From assembly GCF_021725675.1 (NCBI RefSeq), contig NZ_JAKJPO010000004.1, positions 267,584 through 331,583 on the forward strand: 64,000 bases of DNA. Reading direction: 5' to 3'. This document shows, in pieces, positions 9,829-21,514 of this stretch. This DNA comes from Marilutibacter chinensis. GTDB lineage: Bacteria; Pseudomonadota; Gammaproteobacteria; Xanthomonadales; Xanthomonadaceae. A model generated the notes under the pieces. The model was not told the origin of the DNA. It saw only the letters and a program-made list of their open reading frames with translations, and made no database searches. The first letter of the stretch is position 1. Every line of letters begins with the position of its first letter. The position numbers and the translations under genes were made by a program.

Positions 9829-11279
9829 GCCTCGCCTCCGGACGTCGCGAAACCCTCGGCCGCCAGCTCCTGCGCGGTGTGGCCGATGTCGCCGGCGCCC
9901 ATCACCAGCAGCAGATCGCCATCGCGCAGCACGTCCGGCAGCACCGCCGGCAGCTCGCCGGCACCACCGACCACCACCGGGTCGATGCGGCCACGCGCAC
10001 GGATCGCCCGCGCCAGCGACTTGGCGTCGGCACCGACGATCGGCGCCTCGCCTGCCGGATACACCTCGGTCAGCACCAGCGCGTCGACCGACGACAGCAC
10101 CGCGGCGAACTCGTCGAACAGGTCGCGGGTGCGGGAATAGCGATGCGGCTGGAACGCGACCACGAGGCGCCGGTCCGGCCAGCCGCCGCGCGCAGCGGCG
10201 AACACCGCCTCGAGCTCCTTCGGGTGATGGCCGTAGTCGTCGACCAGCTGTATCCGCGCGCCCTTCGGCGTCACCAGCTCGGCCAGCAGGTTGAAGCGAC
10301 GGCCGATCCCGGCGAAGCCCTGCAGCGCCTTCGCGATCGCTTCGGGCGACACGCCCAGCTGCCAGCCCACCGCTGCCGCGGCCAGCGCGTTGAGCACGTT
10401 GTGATGACCCGGCAGCGCCAGCTCGACCGGAGTACGCGTGGCATCGGGCAGGCACAGGGTGAAGTGCATGTTCGGCCCTTGCTGGCGGATGTCCTCGGCA
10501 CGTACGTCGGCCTCGGTGTGGATGCCGTAGGTCATCACGTGGCGTGGCGTCTTCGTCGCCAGTTCGGCGACTTCCGGATCATCGATGCACAGCACCGCGA
10601 GGCCGTAGAACGGCAACCGGTGCATGAATTCCTCGAACGCCGCCTGCACCCGCGCGAACTCGCCGCCGTAGTTTTCCAGGTGATCGGCATCGATGTTGGT
10701 GACCACCGCTATCTGCGGGTTCAGGCGAAGGAAGCTGCCATCGCTCTCGTCGGCCTCGGCCACCAGCCAGTCGCCCTTGCCCAGGCGCGCGTTGGCGCCG
10801 GCGGCGAGCAGTTGTCCGCCGATCACGAAGGTCGGGTCGATGCCGCCCTCGCCCAGCACGCTCGCGGTCAACGAGGTCGTCGTGGTCTTGCCGTGGGTAC
10901 CCGCCACCGCGATACCGCGCTTGAAGCGCATCAGCTCGGCCAGCATCTCCGCGCGCGGCACCACCGGGATACGCTGCGCGCGCGCTTCCATCAGCTCGGC
11001 GTTGTCGGCCTTGATCGCGCTCGATACCACCACGCAATCGGCACCGAGCACGTTGGACGCGACATGCTTGCGATGCACGGTCACGCCGAGCGAGGACAGC
11101 CGCCGGGTGACCGCGTTGTCGGCCAGGTCCGAGCCGGACACCTGGTAGCCGAGCGTGCACATCACCTCCGCGATCCCGCTCATGCCGGTGCCGCCGATGC
11201 CGACGAAATGCACGCGTGGAAATGCCTTGGCGAGGTCGCCGTCGTGTTGCAACCGGCGGCTGCGTACGGTCGCGCTCAT
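9825..11279 (-). CDS. murC: UDP-N-acetylmuramate-L-alanine ligase
   Basis: Adds L-Ala to UDP-MurNAc, the first amino acid of the stem peptide, in the cytoplasm. 484 residues in three Mur-ligase domains. The Rossmann-type N-terminus has [16 protein letters not shown] near residue 24. The ATP loop [11 protein letters not shown] lies near 125. The C-terminal domain contains [13 protein letters not shown] and [12 protein letters not shown], which are typical of MurC. The start at 11277-11279 overlaps the murG stop in ATGA style. Confidence 0.97.
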   Translation of the reverse strand: MSATVRSRRLQHDGDLAKAFPRVHFVGIGGTGMSGIAEVMCTLGYQVSGSDLADNAVTRRLSSLGVTVHRKHVASNVLGADCVVVSSAIKADNAELMEARAQRIPVVPRAEMLAELMRFKRGIAVAGTHGKTTTTSLTASVLGEGGIDPTFVIGGQLLAAGANARLGKGDWLVAEADESDGSFLRLNPQIAVVTNIDADHLENYGGEFARVQAAFEEFMHRLPFYGLAVLCIDDPEVAELATKTPRHVMTYGIHTEADVRAEDIRQQGPNMHFTLCLPDATRTPVELALPGHHNVLNALAAAAVGWQLGVSPEAIAKALQGFAGIGRRFNLLAELVTPKGARIQLVDDYGHHPKELEAVFAAARGGWPDRRLVVAFQPHRYSRTRDLFDEFAAVLSSVDALVLTEVYPAGEAPIVGADAKSLARAIRARGRIDPVVVGGAGELPAVLPDVLRDGDLLLVMGAGDIGHTAQELAAEGFATSGGEA

Positions 11280-12394
11280 GCGGCCGACTCCTTCTGTGTG
11301 TTCCGGCCCAGCACTGCGTCGGCGACACGCTCCGCCGCATCCGGCCGCGCCAGCGCGCGGGCGCACACGGCCATGCGCTGCAGATCGATGCGCTGGTCGA
11401 GGATTTCGAGGGTTGCGGAGAGCCGCTGGTACAGCGTCTCGCCCTGCGGCAGCACCTGCGCGGCGCCGCGCACCTGCAGGAACTCCGCGTTCTTGGTCTG
11501 ATGATCGTCGACCGCCTGCGGGAACGGCACCAGGATGCAGGCAGTACCGACCGCGCACAGCTCCGCCAGGGTCAGCGCGCCGGCACGGCACACCACCACG
11601 TCGGCCCACGCGTAGGCGTCGGCCATGTCGGCGATGAAGGGTTCGATCGACGCCTCGACCTTCGCATCGGCATAGGCCTGCTCGGCCTCGGCACGCATCT
11701 TCTCGCCGCACTGGTGGCGGATCTCGAACTCGACCACGTTGCGCAGCATCGCCACCGCCTTAGGCACGGCCTCGTTCAGCGCCCGTGCGCCCTGGCTGCC
11801 ACCGAGCACCAGCAACCGCAGCGGACCGCTGCGTCCCTGATAGCGCGCTTCCGGCGGCGCCACGGCGGCGATCTCCTCGCGTACGGGATTGCCGACGACG
11901 GTCTCCTGCAGGGCCGGAAAGGTGTCGGGGAAACCGGTCAGCACCCGCTGCGCCATTCGCGCGAGCACCCGGTTCGTCAGGCCTGGCGCACGGTTCTGCT
12001 CGTGCACGAACAACGGGATGCCCAGCAGGCGCGCGGCCAGGCCACCCGGGCCCGCCGCGTAGCCGCCGAAGCTGATCACCGCGCGCGGCTGGCGTTCGCG
12101 CAGGGTCTGGTACGCGGCGCGTACGGCCACGATCAATCGGAACGGCGCGGCCAGCTTGGTCAGCCGGCCCTTGCCGCGCACGCCGCGCACCGCGATCGTG
12201 TCGATCGGAATGTCGTGCTGCGGAACCAGCCGGGTTTCCATCCCGCCGTCGGCGCCGAGCCACAGCACCGGCACCCCGCGCCCGCGCAACGCATGCGCGA
12301 CCGCGAGGCCGGGGAAGATGTGCCCGCCGGTGCCGCCGGCGAGGATCATCACCGGGTGCACGTCGGAATCAGTGGCGGCCGGGTGCGGCTTCAT
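11276..12394 (-). CDS. murG: UDP-GlcNAc:lipid I GlcNAc transferase MurG
   Basis: Peripheral inner-membrane GT28 enzyme converting lipid I to lipid II. 372 residues. The N-terminal glycine loop [14 protein letters not shown] is near residue 19. The donor-binding C-terminal half has [14 protein letters not shown] and the conserved [16 protein letters not shown]. The start at 12392-12394 is the only ATG in the right place and overlaps the ftsW stop. The first 14 residues are a short non-conserved extension before the fold. Confidence 0.97.
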   Translation of the reverse strand: MKPHPAATDSDVHPVMILAGGTGGHIFPGLAVAHALRGRGVPVLWLGADGGMETRLVPQHDIPIDTIAVRGVRGKGRLTKLAAPFRLIVAVRAAYQTLRERQPRAVISFGGYAAGPGGLAARLLGIPLFVHEQNRAPGLTNRVLARMAQRVLTGFPDTFPALQETVVGNPVREEIAAVAPPEARYQGRSGPLRLLVLGGSQGARALNEAVPKAVAMLRNVVEFEIRHQCGEKMRAEAEQAYADAKVEASIEPFIADMADAYAWADVVVCRAGALTLAELCAVGTACILVPFPQAVDDHQTKNAEFLQVRGAAQVLPQGETLYQRLSATLEILDQRIDLQRMAVCARALARPDAAERVADAVLGRNTQKESAA

Positions 12395-13728
12395 CCGATC
12401 CTCCCGAGGGTAGGCTCCACGCGCGGCCTGAGCCGGCTGGTGCCGCGCGACGGCTTGTCGCCGGTTCGCAGCGGCGCGGCGGCCACGGGCGACGGCCCTG
12501 CGGCCGGCACAGGTGCCGATGCCGTCGCCGAGATCACCGGCGCCACCGCATCTTCGCCACGCAGGCGCGCGACCTGCCGCTGCGCGCGCTCCAGTTCGTA
12601 GGACACGCGCAGCAACAGTCCCATCGCCAGACAGGTCATCAGCACGCTCGATCCACCCGAGGAGATCAGCGGCAGGGTCAGCCCCTTGGTCGGCAGCAGA
12701 CCGAGGTTCACGCCGATCGAAACGAAGCTCTGCAGACCGATCCACAAAGCGACGCCGAACGCCAGATAGCCAGCGAAGTGGCGGCGCATCTCGACACATT
12801 GCAGGCCGATCCACAGCGCCCGCCCGACCAGCAGCGCATACAGGGCGATCACCGCGCAGACACCAACGAATCCGAGTTCCTCGGCGATGACGGCGAGGAT
12901 GAAGTCCGTATGCGCTTCGGGCAGGTAGTACAGCTTCTGGATCGAACCGCCGAGCCCGACGCCGAACCATTCGCCGCGGCCGGCCGCCATCAGGGCGTTG
13001 GTCAGCTGGTAGCCGCTCCCGAACGGGTCCGCCCACGGGTCCATGAACGAGGTCAGGCGGCGCATCCGGTACGGCTCGGCGATGGCGACGATCGCCAGCA
13101 GCGGCAGTCCGACCAGCACCGGCCCGAACATCCGCGGCATGTTCACGCCGCCGAGCACCAGCATGCCGGCGGTGATCGCCAGCAGCAGCGACGAGGAGCC
13201 GAAGTCGGGCTGCAGCAACAGCAGCACGACCAGCACCGCGACCACCCCGATCGGCTTGAGCATCGCCATCCAGGTCGCGTTGACTTCGTCGCGGAAGCGC
13301 ACCAGATAGCTGGCCAGCCAGATGATGAAGAACACCTTGACCGTCTCCACCACCTGGAAGTTGGACACGCCGAGGTTGATCCAGCGGTGCGCCCCCTTCA
13401 CGCTCACGCCCAGCCCGGGCACGAACACCAGCAGCAGCATCACGAAGCAGCCGAGCAGCAGCAGGTGGTTGTAGCGCTCCACCGTCTTCAGCTCGGTCCG
13501 CATGGCCACCACCATCAGCGCCGCGCCTCCGGCCAGAAACATCAAGTGGCGACTGAAGTAGTGGTAGGGATTGCTGTCCTGGTAGAGCGAGCTGGAGCCG
13601 ACCATCACCACGCCGAGCGACACCAGCGCCAGCACGACACCGACCAGCCACGGGTCGAAGCGACCGCTGATCTCGTCGATGCGGGTGGCCTGGCGGCTGC
13701 CGGGGCGGGTGGCGGCGTAGTCGCTCAT
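12391..13728 (-). CDS. ftsW: Septal SEDS peptidoglycan polymerase FtsW
   Basis: Polytopic SEDS protein that polymerises septal glycan together with FtsI. 445 residues with about ten hydrophobic segments between 28 and 390. Conserved loops include [10 protein letters not shown], the [10 protein letters not shown] motif holding the catalytic aspartate region, and the late [16 protein letters not shown]. The ATG at 13726-13728 shares one base with the mraY stop (TGATG). A soluble C-terminal tail of about 60 residues rich in Ala and Pro is longer than in E. coli. No murD precedes it, unlike in enterobacteria. Confidence 0.96.
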   Translation of the reverse strand: MSDYAATRPGSRQATRIDEISGRFDPWLVGVVLALVSLGVVMVGSSSLYQDSNPYHYFSRHLMFLAGGAALMVVAMRTELKTVERYNHLLLLGCFVMLLLVFVPGLGVSVKGAHRWINLGVSNFQVVETVKVFFIIWLASYLVRFRDEVNATWMAMLKPIGVVAVLVVLLLLQPDFGSSSLLLAITAGMLVLGGVNMPRMFGPVLVGLPLLAIVAIAEPYRMRRLTSFMDPWADPFGSGYQLTNALMAAGRGEWFGVGLGGSIQKLYYLPEAHTDFILAVIAEELGFVGVCAVIALYALLVGRALWIGLQCVEMRRHFAGYLAFGVALWIGLQSFVSIGVNLGLLPTKGLTLPLISSGGSSVLMTCLAMGLLLRVSYELERAQRQVARLRGEDAVAPVISATASAPVPAAGPSPVAAAPLRTGDKPSRGTSRLRPRVEPTLGRIG

Positions 13729-14813
13729 CAGCGCACCTTCAGCGTCGCCAGGCCGACCAGGACCAGGATCACCGAGATGATCCAGAAGCGGACGATGACC
13801 CGCGGCTCGGGCCAGCCCTTCAATTCGAAATGGTGGTGGATCGGCGCCATCCGGAACACGCGCCTGCCGGTCAGCTTGAAGCTGGCGACCTGGATCATCA
13901 CCGACAGCGTCTCGACCACGAAGATGCCGCCCATCACCACCAGCACCAGTTCCTGGCGCACGATCACCGCGATCGTGCCGAGCACGGCACCGAGCGCCAG
14001 CGCACCGATATCGCCCATGAACACCATCGCCGGATAGGTGTTGAACCACAGGAACCCGAGCCCCGCGCCGGCGATCGCCGCGCAGATGATCACCAGTTCT
14101 CCGGCGCCCGGGATCTGCGGGATCTGCAGGTACTGGGAGAACACCGCGTTGCCGGACGCGTAGGCGAACACGCCCAGCGCGCAGGCGACCAGGACGGTCG
14201 GCATGATCGCCAGCCCATCGAGGCCATCGGTCAGGTTGACCGCGTTGGAGAATCCGACGATCCAGAAATACGCGATCGCGACGAAGGTGATGCCCACCAG
14301 CGGCAACGCGACGGCCTTGAAGAACGGGATATAGAAGGTCGTCGTCGCCGGCGCGTCGGCGGTGTAGAACAGGAACAGGCCGGCGCCGAGGCCGAACAGC
14401 GACTGCAGCAGGTACTTCCAGCGCGACTTCATCCCGTTCGGGTCGCGCTTGACGATCTTGATCCAATCGTCCCACCAGCCGATCCAGCCGAACGCGACCA
14501 TCACGGCCAGCACCAGCCAGACGTAGCGGTTGCGCAGGTCGCCCCACAGCAGCACCGAGGCGAGCACGGTCAGCAGGATCAGTGCACCGCCCATGGTCGG
14601 GGTGCCGGCCTTGGAGAAGTGCGACTCCGGGCCGTCCTTGCGGATCGGCTGGCCGCCCTTGAGCTGGGCCAGCCGGCGGATCACCGTCGGCCCCCACCAC
14701 AGCGACAGCGCGAGCGAGGTCAGTGCGGCGAGGATGCCGCGGAAGGTGAGATAGCCGAACAGGCCGAATACGCTCTGCAGCTGTTCGAGCCAGCGGGCGA
14801 GTTCAAGCAGCAT
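13728..14813 (-). CDS. mraY: Phospho-N-acetylmuramoyl-pentapeptide transferase MraY
   Basis: Integral membrane enzyme joining phospho-MurNAc-pentapeptide to undecaprenyl phosphate (lipid I). 361 residues, the usual length, with about ten membrane helices. The signatures are [10 protein letters not shown] near residue 72, [10 protein letters not shown] near 190 with the catalytic Asp cluster, and the cytoplasmic [14 protein letters not shown] near 330. I chose the ATG at 14811-14813, which gives the conserved MLLELARWL start; the frame is open 12 codons further. The 3' neighbour is ftsW, not murD. Confidence 0.97.
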   Translation of the reverse strand: MLLELARWLEQLQSVFGLFGYLTFRGILAALTSLALSLWWGPTVIRRLAQLKGGQPIRKDGPESHFSKAGTPTMGGALILLTVLASVLLWGDLRNRYVWLVLAVMVAFGWIGWWDDWIKIVKRDPNGMKSRWKYLLQSLFGLGAGLFLFYTADAPATTTFYIPFFKAVALPLVGITFVAIAYFWIVGFSNAVNLTDGLDGLAIMPTVLVACALGVFAYASGNAVFSQYLQIPQIPGAGELVIICAAIAGAGLGFLWFNTYPAMVFMGDIGALALGAVLGTIAVIVRQELVLVVMGGIFVVETLSVMIQVASFKLTGRRVFRMAPIHHHFELKGWPEPRVIVRFWIISVILVLVGLATLKVR

Positions 14814-16224
14814 GCGGCCCCCCTTGGTCGTCTGTGGTCGGGGCGCCATCGCCGCCGGGATTGTCTGCAGCCAGCAGCGCGGTCACGATCCGGTCCATCG
14901 CGCTGCCGCGCGAGCCCTTCACCAGCACCCGAACGTTGCCGGCATCGGCGCCGGCGAGCGCGTCGCGCAGCGTCGCGGCCAAGGCATCGTGGCTGTCGAA
15001 GACCCGGCCGCCATCGCCGAACGCCCCGGCTGCGCAAGCGCTCAGCGGCCCCAGCGCGAACAACCGGCGCAGGCCGGCGGTGCGAGCGCGGCGGCCGACC
15101 TCGGCGTGCAGGGCCTCCGCGTCGGTCCCCATCTCGCGCATGTCGCCGAGCACCAGCCAGCCCTCGCCGCCCATTGCGGCCAGGGTGTCGATCGCGGTCG
15201 CGGCCGAACCCGGGTTGGCGTTGTAGCTGTCGTCGATCAGCACCGCGCCGTTGCCCAGCCGATGCGACACCAGCCGCCCGGCGACCGGCTCCGCCTCGCC
15301 GAGACCGGCGGCGATCGTCGCCAGGTCGGCACCCGCGCCCAGCGCCAGCGATGCCGCCGCCAGCGCATTGCCGACGTTGTGGCGTCCCGGCATCGCGAGG
15401 GATACCTCCGCTTCGCCCAGTGGCGTGACCAGGACGAACCGGGATCCGCCTTCGCGCAGCTGGACGTCGCGCGCGCTGACGTCGGCGCTGGCCTCCAGGC
15501 CGAAACGGATCAGTCGCCGGCCATGCGCGCGCTCGGCGAAGAACGGCGCGAACGCATCGTCCGCGTTGATCACCGCGACACCGCCCGCAGGCAATGCGTC
15601 GTAGATCGCCGCCTTGGTATCGGCGATCCCGAGCAGGCTGCCCATCCGTTCCATGTGCGCGGGGGCGATGTTGTTGACCAGTGCCACGTCCGGCGGCGCG
15701 ATCCGGGTCAGGTAGGCGATGTCGCCCGGCTTGCCGGCACCCATCTCGTAGATCGCGACTGCGGCGTCCTCGGGTGCCTCGAGCACCGCCAGCGGCAGGC
15801 CGATCTCGTTGTTGCGGTTGCCCGGGGTCGCATAGGTCGTGGTGGCGCGTTGCATGATCGAGGCCAGCAACGTCTTGACGCTGGTCTTGCCGTTGCTGCC
15901 GGTGATGGCGACGACGGTGGTACGACGCTCGCGCTGCATCGCCGCGGCAAGATCGGCCAACGCGCGCTCGGTGTCGGCCACCACCACCTGCGGCAGCGCA
16001 CGGTCGATCTCGCGCGACACCAGCGCCGCGATCACGCCACCCTCGGCCGCCGCTGCGACGTGGTCGTGGCCATCGAAGCGCTCGCCGCGGATCGCGACGA
16101 ACAGCGCGGCGCCGCCGGGCGGCAGGCGACGGGAATCGGTGGCGACCACATCGACCACCCGCTCCTCGCCGTGCAGGCGACCGCCGGTCATGCGCGCGAT
16201 CTCGGACAGGTGCAGCGGTCTCAT
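14803..16224 (-). CDS. murF: UDP-MurNAc-tripeptide D-Ala-D-Ala ligase
   Basis: Completes the UDP-MurNAc-pentapeptide by adding D-Ala-D-Ala. 473 residues. The N-terminal domain begins [17 protein letters not shown] with [12 protein letters not shown]. The ATP loop is [11 protein letters not shown] near 110, the central region has [15 protein letters not shown], and the C-terminal domain has [17 protein letters not shown]. The last 11 bases overlap the mraY start. Nothing unusual. Confidence 0.96.
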   Translation of the reverse strand: MRPLHLSEIARMTGGRLHGEERVVDVVATDSRRLPPGGAALFVAIRGERFDGHDHVAAAAEGGVIAALVSREIDRALPQVVVADTERALADLAAAMQRERRTTVVAITGSNGKTSVKTLLASIMQRATTTYATPGNRNNEIGLPLAVLEAPEDAAVAIYEMGAGKPGDIAYLTRIAPPDVALVNNIAPAHMERMGSLLGIADTKAAIYDALPAGGVAVINADDAFAPFFAERAHGRRLIRFGLEASADVSARDVQLREGGSRFVLVTPLGEAEVSLAMPGRHNVGNALAAASLALGAGADLATIAAGLGEAEPVAGRLVSHRLGNGAVLIDDSYNANPGSAATAIDTLAAMGGEGWLVLGDMREMGTDAEALHAEVGRRARTAGLRRLFALGPLSACAAGAFGDGGRVFDSHDALAATLRDALAGADAGNVRVLVKGSRGSAMDRIVTALLAADNPGGDGAPTTDDQGGPHAA

Positions 16225-17705
16225 GCCTCCACCCCCAGCGCCGCGCGCGCGACTTCGGTGTCATCGAATGGATGGCGCACGCCGCCGATCTCCTGGTAGG
16301 GCTCGTGCCCCTTGCCGGCGATCAGCACGATGTCGTCCGGCCCTGCCGCACCGATCGCGCGCCCGATCGCGGCGCGACGATCGCGCTCGACGACGACGGA
16401 GTCGGTGGTCTCGAAGCCGGCGATGATGTCGGCGACGATCGCGTCGCCGTCCTCGCCGCGCGGGTTGTCGTCGGTGACGATCACCGCGTCGGCCAGCCGC
16501 CGTGCGATCGCGGCCATCTGCGGGCGCTTTCCGCAGTCCCGCTCGCCGCCGCAGCCGAATACGCAGATCACCCGTGCCGCCGCATGCGCGCGCACCGATT
16601 CCAGCGCCTGCTCCAGCGCGTCCGGCGTATGCGCGTAATCGATCACGACCAGCGGAAGCGTGCCGTCGCCGCCGAGGCGGTTCATCCTGCCGTGGATCGG
16701 CTGCAGCCGGCTGAGGACCCGCGCGATCTCCGCCGGCGCGTGACCCAGTGCCGACAGCGCTCCGGCGACCGCCAGCAGATTGTCGACGTTGAAGCGGCCC
16801 AGCAGCGCCGACTCCACGGGATGGCACTCGCCATCGATCTCCAGTTCGAACAGCAGGCCGCGCGCATCCAGCCGCAGCTGCCCCGCCCGCACGGTCGCGC
16901 CGGGAGTGCCCCGCGAGCTGCAGGTGAGCACGCGCAGGCCCGGATCGAGCGATCCGGCCAGTTCGCGGCCGAAACCATCGTCGATGTTGACCACCGCCGC
17001 CTTCAATCCCGGCCATGCGAACAGGCGCGCCTTGGCCGCGCCGTAGCGCGCCATGTCGCCGTGATAGTCGAGGTGGTCGCGGGTGAGATTGGTGAACACG
17101 CCGACATCGAAGTGCACGCCATCGGCGCGTCCCTGGTCGAGCGCATGCGAGCTGACTTCCATCGCCAGTGCGTCGGCGCCCTGCGCGTGCAGGTCGGCGA
17201 TCAGCGCATGCAGTCGCAGCACCAGCGGCGTGGTGAAGCCGGTCGCGACCGCCTGCCCGTACAGGCCGGCGCCGAGCGTACCGATCGTGCCGCTGGTGGT
17301 GTCGAGCAGCGACCAGGCCTGCGCCAGCAGCTGCACGGTCGAGGTCTTGCCGTTGGTACCGGTCACGCCGACGACATCCATCTGCGCACTGACCCGACCG
17401 TAGAAGAGGTCACCCATCTCGCCCAGGCGCGCGCGCAGCCCGGGCACAGCGATCGCATCGGGCGGCGCCGGGATGTCGTCGGGCGCGGGCGGCTCGAACA
17501 GGATCGCCGCCGCGCCCCTGGCACGGACGTCGTCGGCGAACTTCAGGCCATGGGTGCCGAACCCGCCGATCGCGACGAACGCATCCCCGGCCTGCAGCTC
17601 GCGGCTGTCCATCACCAGGCCGCCGATCGCGAGATCGGCCGGCACGGACGGCACGTCCGGCAACAGCTCGGCCAGACGCATCCGCGGGCGGGCGAACGCG
17701 CTCAT
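16221..17705 (-). CDS. murE: UDP-MurNAc-dipeptide:meso-diaminopimelate ligase
   Basis: Adds the third stem residue. 494 residues with the three Mur-ligase domains. The N-terminus reads [18 protein letters not shown], and the ATP loop [14 protein letters not shown] is near 115. The C-terminal domain has [14 protein letters not shown] and the substrate motif DDNPRGED. The DNPR sequence marks enzymes specific for meso-diaminopimelate rather than lysine, as expected for a Gram-negative wall. The ATG at 17703-17705 overlaps the ftsI stop; a second ATG eight codons in is an alternative. Confidence 0.97.
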   Translation of the reverse strand: MSAFARPRMRLAELLPDVPSVPADLAIGGLVMDSRELQAGDAFVAIGGFGTHGLKFADDVRARGAAAILFEPPAPDDIPAPPDAIAVPGLRARLGEMGDLFYGRVSAQMDVVGVTGTNGKTSTVQLLAQAWSLLDTTSGTIGTLGAGLYGQAVATGFTTPLVLRLHALIADLHAQGADALAMEVSSHALDQGRADGVHFDVGVFTNLTRDHLDYHGDMARYGAAKARLFAWPGLKAAVVNIDDGFGRELAGSLDPGLRVLTCSSRGTPGATVRAGQLRLDARGLLFELEIDGECHPVESALLGRFNVDNLLAVAGALSALGHAPAEIARVLSRLQPIHGRMNRLGGDGTLPLVVIDYAHTPDALEQALESVRAHAAARVICVFGCGGERDCGKRPQMAAIARRLADAVIVTDDNPRGEDGDAIVADIIAGFETTDSVVVERDRRAAIGRAIGAAGPDDIVLIAGKGHEPYQEIGGVRHPFDDTEVARAALGVEA

Positions 17706-19588
17706 CGTGCGCCCCCCGGCGCGGGCGCCTGCGCGGCCAGCGCCGCCGCCGGACCCGCGGGAGTCGGCGACAGGCCTTCGGCCGTGCGCCGCTTCGCCTC
17801 CTCGGCGGCCTGCGCGGCGAGCCAGGTATCGATGTCGTCCGGCGGCACGTCCATCAGCCGCAGCGCGCCGTCCATCACCGTCTTGAACATCGGCGCCGAC
17901 ACGAAGCCGCCGTAATAGCCCTTGGCCGGATCCGGGTCGTCGATCACCACCACCATCGAAAAGCGCGGGTTCTCCACCGGCACCACTCCGGCGAAGAACG
18001 AGATGTAGCGGCGCGAGTAGCCACCGCTGCTGTTGAACTTGCGCGCGGTGCCGGTCTTGCCGGCGACGTGGTAGCCGAGGATCGCCGCCTGGGTCGCGGT
18101 GCCGCCGGGTTCGGTCACGGTCTGCATCATCCGCATGACCTGGCGGGCGATGCGCGGGTCGAGCACCTGCTCGGACGGGTTGCGCTGGCCCTTGACGAAG
18201 GTCGGGGCGATCAGCTTGCCGCCATTGCCCAGCGCCGCGTAGGCGGCGGCGATCTGCAGCGGCGTCGCCGACAGCCCGTAACCGTAGGACATGGTCTGCT
18301 TGGTGGTGCCGCTCCAGCGCGCCGGTGGCGTCAGCACGCCGGAGGACTCGCCGGGAAACCCGCTGCGGGTGCTGCGGCCGTAGCCCATCCGCCGCAGGAA
18401 CTCGTAGAAGGTCTGGTCGGGCAACCGGTGCACGATCTTGGAGACGCCGACGTTGGAGCTCTTGCGGATGATCCCGGTGGTATCCAGCACGCCGTAGTTG
18501 CGGAAGTCGCTGGTGCGGAACCGGCCGTTCGGCATCCAGCCCGGGCTGGTGTCGATCACCGTCGTCGGCGTGATCGCCCCCGCCTCCAGCGCGGCGGCCA
18601 CGGTCAGCGGCTTCATCGTCGAGCCGGGCTCGATCACGTCGGTCACGGCGCGGTTGCGACGCGCATCGGACGGCTGCCCGCCCAGCGCATTCGGGTTGTA
18701 GGTCGGCAGATTGGCCATCGCCAGTATCTCGCCGGTGGCGACATCCAGGACCACCGCCGATCCGCTGCTGGCGCCGGTGCGCTCCAGGGTCGCGCGCAGC
18801 TCGCGGAAGGTCAGGTACTGGATCCGGCGGTCGATGGTCAGGGTCAGCTCGTGGCCGGGCTGGGCGGCATCGATCAGCTCGACGTTCTCGACGATGCGGC
18901 CACGGCTGTCGCGGATCACCCGCTTGCTGCCCGGGGCACCGCGCAGCCAGTCGTCGAACGCGAGTTCGAGGCCTTCCTGGCCACGGTCGTCGATGTTGGT
19001 GAAGCCCAGCACGTGGGCGAGCGCCTCGCCCTGCGGGTAGAAGCGGCGGAACTCGCGCTGCGAATACACGCCCGGGATGTTGTGCGACAGGATCGCGCGG
19101 GCCTGATCGGGATTGATCCGGCGCTTGAGATACATGAACTCGCGCGACGCGCGCTGGGTCAGCTTGCGGGTCAGCTCGTCGGCCGGAACGCCGAGCACCG
19201 CCGCCAGTTCCGGGATGCGCTCGGGCGCCTTCAGCAGCTCCTGCGGGTTGCCCCAGACCGACTCGACCGGCGTCGACACCGCCAGCGGCTCGCCGTTGCG
19301 GTCGGTGATCATGCCGCGCGAGGTCGGGATCTCGATCTCGCGCAGGATCCGCTCATCGCCCTGGCGGCGGTAGAAGTCGGCATTGACGATCTGCAGGGTG
19401 AACGCGCGCGCGACCAGCGCCAGCGAGCACAGGCCGAGCACGCCGCCGACCAGGAACAGGCGGTTGCGTGGGTTGTAGCGGGCGCGGTTGCGTGGCTTGC
19501 CCTGTGCCGGGCGGGCACTCAGCAGCTCGCCGAGGCGTTCGCGTACCGTCGTGCGCATGTTCGAACCGGGACGGCGGCGCGGGCTCAT
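17702..19588 (-). CDS. ftsI: Septal class B penicillin-binding protein FtsI (PBP3)
   Basis: Transpeptidase cross-linking septal peptidoglycan with FtsW. 628 residues. A basic cytoplasmic N-terminus, one membrane anchor at about 43-63, a pedestal domain with [19 protein letters not shown] sequence at 89-103, then the transpeptidase domain. Active-site motifs are all present: STMK at 323-326 (nucleophile Ser323), SSN at 376-378 and KTG at 510-512. An Ala/Pro-rich tail of about 30 residues follows. The start overlaps ftsL in ATGA fashion; a second ATG at residue 11 is possible. Confidence 0.97.
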   Translation of the reverse strand: MSPRRRPGSNMRTTVRERLGELLSARPAQGKPRNRARYNPRNRLFLVGGVLGLCSLALVARAFTLQIVNADFYRRQGDERILREIEIPTSRGMITDRNGEPLAVSTPVESVWGNPQELLKAPERIPELAAVLGVPADELTRKLTQRASREFMYLKRRINPDQARAILSHNIPGVYSQREFRRFYPQGEALAHVLGFTNIDDRGQEGLELAFDDWLRGAPGSKRVIRDSRGRIVENVELIDAAQPGHELTLTIDRRIQYLTFRELRATLERTGASSGSAVVLDVATGEILAMANLPTYNPNALGGQPSDARRNRAVTDVIEPGSTMKPLTVAAALEAGAITPTTVIDTSPGWMPNGRFRTSDFRNYGVLDTTGIIRKSSNVGVSKIVHRLPDQTFYEFLRRMGYGRSTRSGFPGESSGVLTPPARWSGTTKQTMSYGYGLSATPLQIAAAYAALGNGGKLIAPTFVKGQRNPSEQVLDPRIARQVMRMMQTVTEPGGTATQAAILGYHVAGKTGTARKFNSSGGYSRRYISFFAGVVPVENPRFSMVVVIDDPDPAKGYYGGFVSAPMFKTVMDGALRLMDVPPDDIDTWLAAQAAEEAKRRTAEGLSPTPAGPAAALAAQAPAPGGAR

Positions 19589-19851
19589 GGACGCACCACC
19601 ACGATCTCGTCGCCTTCCGGGAACTTCATGCCGAGCCGGTCGCGTGCGACCTGGTCGATGCGGTTGCTCTCCGCCCAGGTCGCCTGCTCGAGCTGCAACC
19701 GGCCGAACTCGATGTCGAGTTCGTCACGCGCCTTCTCCAGCCGGGTCAGCTGTACGAACAGCTGACGATGCTGGTGCCGCGCATGGACCACCGCCAGCGC
19801 GCTGACGAGATTGGCGGCGACCAGCACGACGAGGGCAAGGCGCAGGGTCAT
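19585..19851 (-). CDS. ftsL: Cell division protein FtsL
   Basis: 88-residue bitopic protein. A membrane segment at about 3-22 ([20 protein letters not shown]) is followed by a heptad-like coiled coil (about 28-55) and a short conserved end with [13 protein letters not shown]. FtsL joins FtsB and FtsQ and activates FtsWI. The primary sequence is poorly conserved. The call rests on size, topology and position between rsmH and ftsI, overlapping both by four bases. Confidence 0.92.
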   Translation of the reverse strand: MTLRLALVVLVAANLVSALAVVHARHQHRQLFVQLTRLEKARDELDIEFGRLQLEQATWAESNRIDQVARDRLGMKFPEGDEIVVVRP

Positions 19852-20861
19852 GCAGGGCCTCCCGCGGAGGCCGCGATGGGCCCCGAAGGACCAAGCTTCT
19901 CCGCGATGCGCAGCACCGCGCTGCGCGCGCGCGGATTGCGGTCGAGCTCGGCGGCATCGGCCTTGATCGCCGAACCGATCGCCCGCAGCCGCGGAGTGAA
20001 CGCGACCTCGACCGGCATCCGCCGGTTGGCCGGCGGCGCCTTGCTGTGGCGGGCGATGAACTGCTTGACGACGCGGTCCTCCAGCGAGTGGAAGCTGATC
20101 ACCGCCAGTCGTCCGCCCGGCTTCAATCGTGCCAGCGCACTGTCGAGCCCGGCTTCCAGATCGGCCAGCTCGCGGTTGATGTGGATGCGGATCGCCTGGA
20201 AGCTGCGGGTCGCCGGATGGATCCGGCCCTTGTCGGACCGGCCCCTGTCGGATCTGCCGTCGCCGCGCGGCATCGTCCTGGCGATCAGATCCGCCAGCTG
20301 GGCGGTGCGGGTCAACGGGTTGCGCTCGCGCTCGGCGACGATCGCGCGCGCGATCCGGCGGCTCATCCGCTCCTCGCCGTAAGTCCACAGCACGTCGGCG
20401 ATCTCGCGCTCGTCGGCACGCGCCAGCCACTCGGCCGCGCTCTCGCCGCTGTCCGGGTCCATCCGCATGTCGAGCGGACCGTCCTTGCCGAAGCTGAAAC
20501 CGCGCTCGGCGACATCCAGCTGCGGAGAGGACACGCCAAGGTCGAACAGCACGCCGTCGAGACCGGCGGCGGCGTCCCAGTCGGCGAGCGCGGCGAAGCT
20601 GCCGCGCAGGATCGACACGCGCGGATCGCCGCCGAACTCGCGTTCGGCCACCGCAATCGCTTCGGGATCCTTGTCCATCAGCAGCAGCCGGCCTCCGGGG
20701 CCGAGTTGTCCGAGCACCCCGCGCGCATGACCGCCGCGCCCGAACGTGCCATCCAGGTAGGTTCCGTCCCCGACCACGCGCAGGCCCTCCAGCACCTGTG
20801 CGTACATCACGGGGAGGTGGCCGGATGGCGCCGATGCGCGCTCCATGCCACCCCTCGTCAC
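19848..20861 (-). CDS. rsmH: 16S rRNA (cytosine1402-N4)-methyltransferase RsmH (MraW)
   Basis: AdoMet-dependent methyltransferase of the ribosomal decoding site. 337 residues from GTG. Signatures: [13 protein letters not shown] at the start, the AdoMet loop [32 protein letters not shown] in the middle, [18 protein letters not shown], and [14 protein letters not shown] near 250. A GTG at 20859-20861 overlaps the mraZ stop (GTGA), as is usual here. The ATG five codons later at 20846 is an equally acceptable start. A short insertion rich in Asp, Arg, Ser and Gly near residues 200-212 is a repeated [10 protein letters not shown] and may be a small local duplication. Confidence 0.96.
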   Translation of the reverse strand: MTRGGMERASAPSGHLPVMYAQVLEGLRVVGDGTYLDGTFGRGGHARGVLGQLGPGGRLLLMDKDPEAIAVAEREFGGDPRVSILRGSFAALADWDAAAGLDGVLFDLGVSSPQLDVAERGFSFGKDGPLDMRMDPDSGESAAEWLARADEREIADVLWTYGEERMSRRIARAIVAERERNPLTRTAQLADLIARTMPRGDGRSDRGRSDKGRIHPATRSFQAIRIHINRELADLEAGLDSALARLKPGGRLAVISFHSLEDRVVKQFIARHSKAPPANRRMPVEVAFTPRLRAIGSAIKADAAELDRNPRARSAVLRIAEKLGPSGPIAASAGGPA

Positions 20862-21304
20862 AGCTGCAGATCGAGCAGCTCTTCGCTCAGATCCTCGTCA
20901 GACACCGTCTGCTGGATCTGCGCGTGATGCGCCTGCTCGCTCCACAGCTCGAATTTGTCGCCCATGCCCAGGAGCACGGCCCTGCGCTCGATGCCAACCG
21001 CGGCGCGATGGCTCGCCGGCACGGTGATGCGGCCATTGCCGTCGAGCTCGACGTGGGTCGCCGCGCCGACCAGCTTCAGCTGCATCGCACGGTTGACCTT
21101 CTTGACCCTGGGCAGGGCATTGACCTGGTCGCGCACGCGCTCCCAGACCGCCAGCGGGTACAGGTACAGCGAACCGGACTCGAAGGGGTTGTAGGTGATC
21201 ACCAGCCGATTGCCGCACTCGGACGCGACCAGGTCGCGGTAGGCGGTGGGCACCGCCAGCCGGCCCTTGTCGTCGATCGTGATGGCGGTCTCGCCCTGGA
21301 ACAT
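20858..21304 (-). CDS. mraZ: Transcriptional regulator MraZ
   Basis: 148 residues with two SpoVT/AbrB-like half-domains: [18 protein letters not shown] at the start and [13 protein letters not shown] near residue 89. Both carry the D-x-x-G-R core that contacts DNA in a ring-shaped oligomer. MraZ represses its own dcw promoter in E. coli. The matching 10-bp-phased operator and promoter are visible upstream. The start MFQGE is preceded by AGGTGA seven bases away. It is the first gene of the cluster and overlaps rsmH by four bases. Confidence 0.96.
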   Translation of the reverse strand: MFQGETAITIDDKGRLAVPTAYRDLVASECGNRLVITYNPFESGSLYLYPLAVWERVRDQVNALPRVKKVNRAMQLKLVGAATHVELDGNGRITVPASHRAAVGIERRAVLLGMGDKFELWSEQAHHAQIQQTVSDEDLSEELLDLQL

Positions 21305-21379
21305 GGGTCACCTGTTGGAAGCCCGCCTCTGCGGGCGGGTCTGCCTGTCGATGGAAACGTTCGATACGAACGCATCCGG

Positions 21380-21424
21380 CCACGAAAAACCACAAAAAAC
21401 CCGGTTTTCCCTCGGATGACCACC
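21380..21424 (-). promoter_or_regulatory. Candidate MraZ operator: five G-rich motifs at 10-bp spacing
   Basis: Read on the minus strand, GGTGG, GAGGG, CCGGG, GTGG and GTGG recur with their ends at 21420, 21409/21410, 21400, 21390 and 21380, that is, one per helical turn. MraZ of E. coli binds TGGGN repeats separated by five bases, also a 10-bp period, in the leader of its own operon. Here the array covers the predicted start site and the first turns of the leader, ideal for autorepression. The match is by periodicity and G-rich core, not by exact TGGGN. Confidence 0.6.
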
Positions 21425-21450
21425 TTAGGCACGCCCCACAGGGTTGTCAA
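21422..21450 (-). promoter_or_regulatory. Sigma-70 promoter of the dcw cluster
   Basis: A consensus -35 TTGACA (plus-strand 21445-21450) is separated by exactly 17 bases from the -10-like TAAGGT (21422-21427). Transcription would start near 21414, giving a leader of about 110 bases before mraZ. The leader holds two small hairpins: GCCCGC/GCGGGC at 21321-21336 and CGTTCG/CGAACG at 21358-21372. The weak -10 (three of six) overlaps the first operator motif, which fits a regulated promoter. Confidence 0.65.
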
Positions 21451-21514
21451 CAACTTTTCGGGGCAAATTTCACCAAGCACATCAATAGCTTAAGCGAAAC
21501 TTCAGAGACTTGTT

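Noticed and set aside
12513..12890. Plus-strand Arg/Pro-rich frame opposite ftsW
   Set aside because: Shadow of a membrane-protein gene; no start context or motif.
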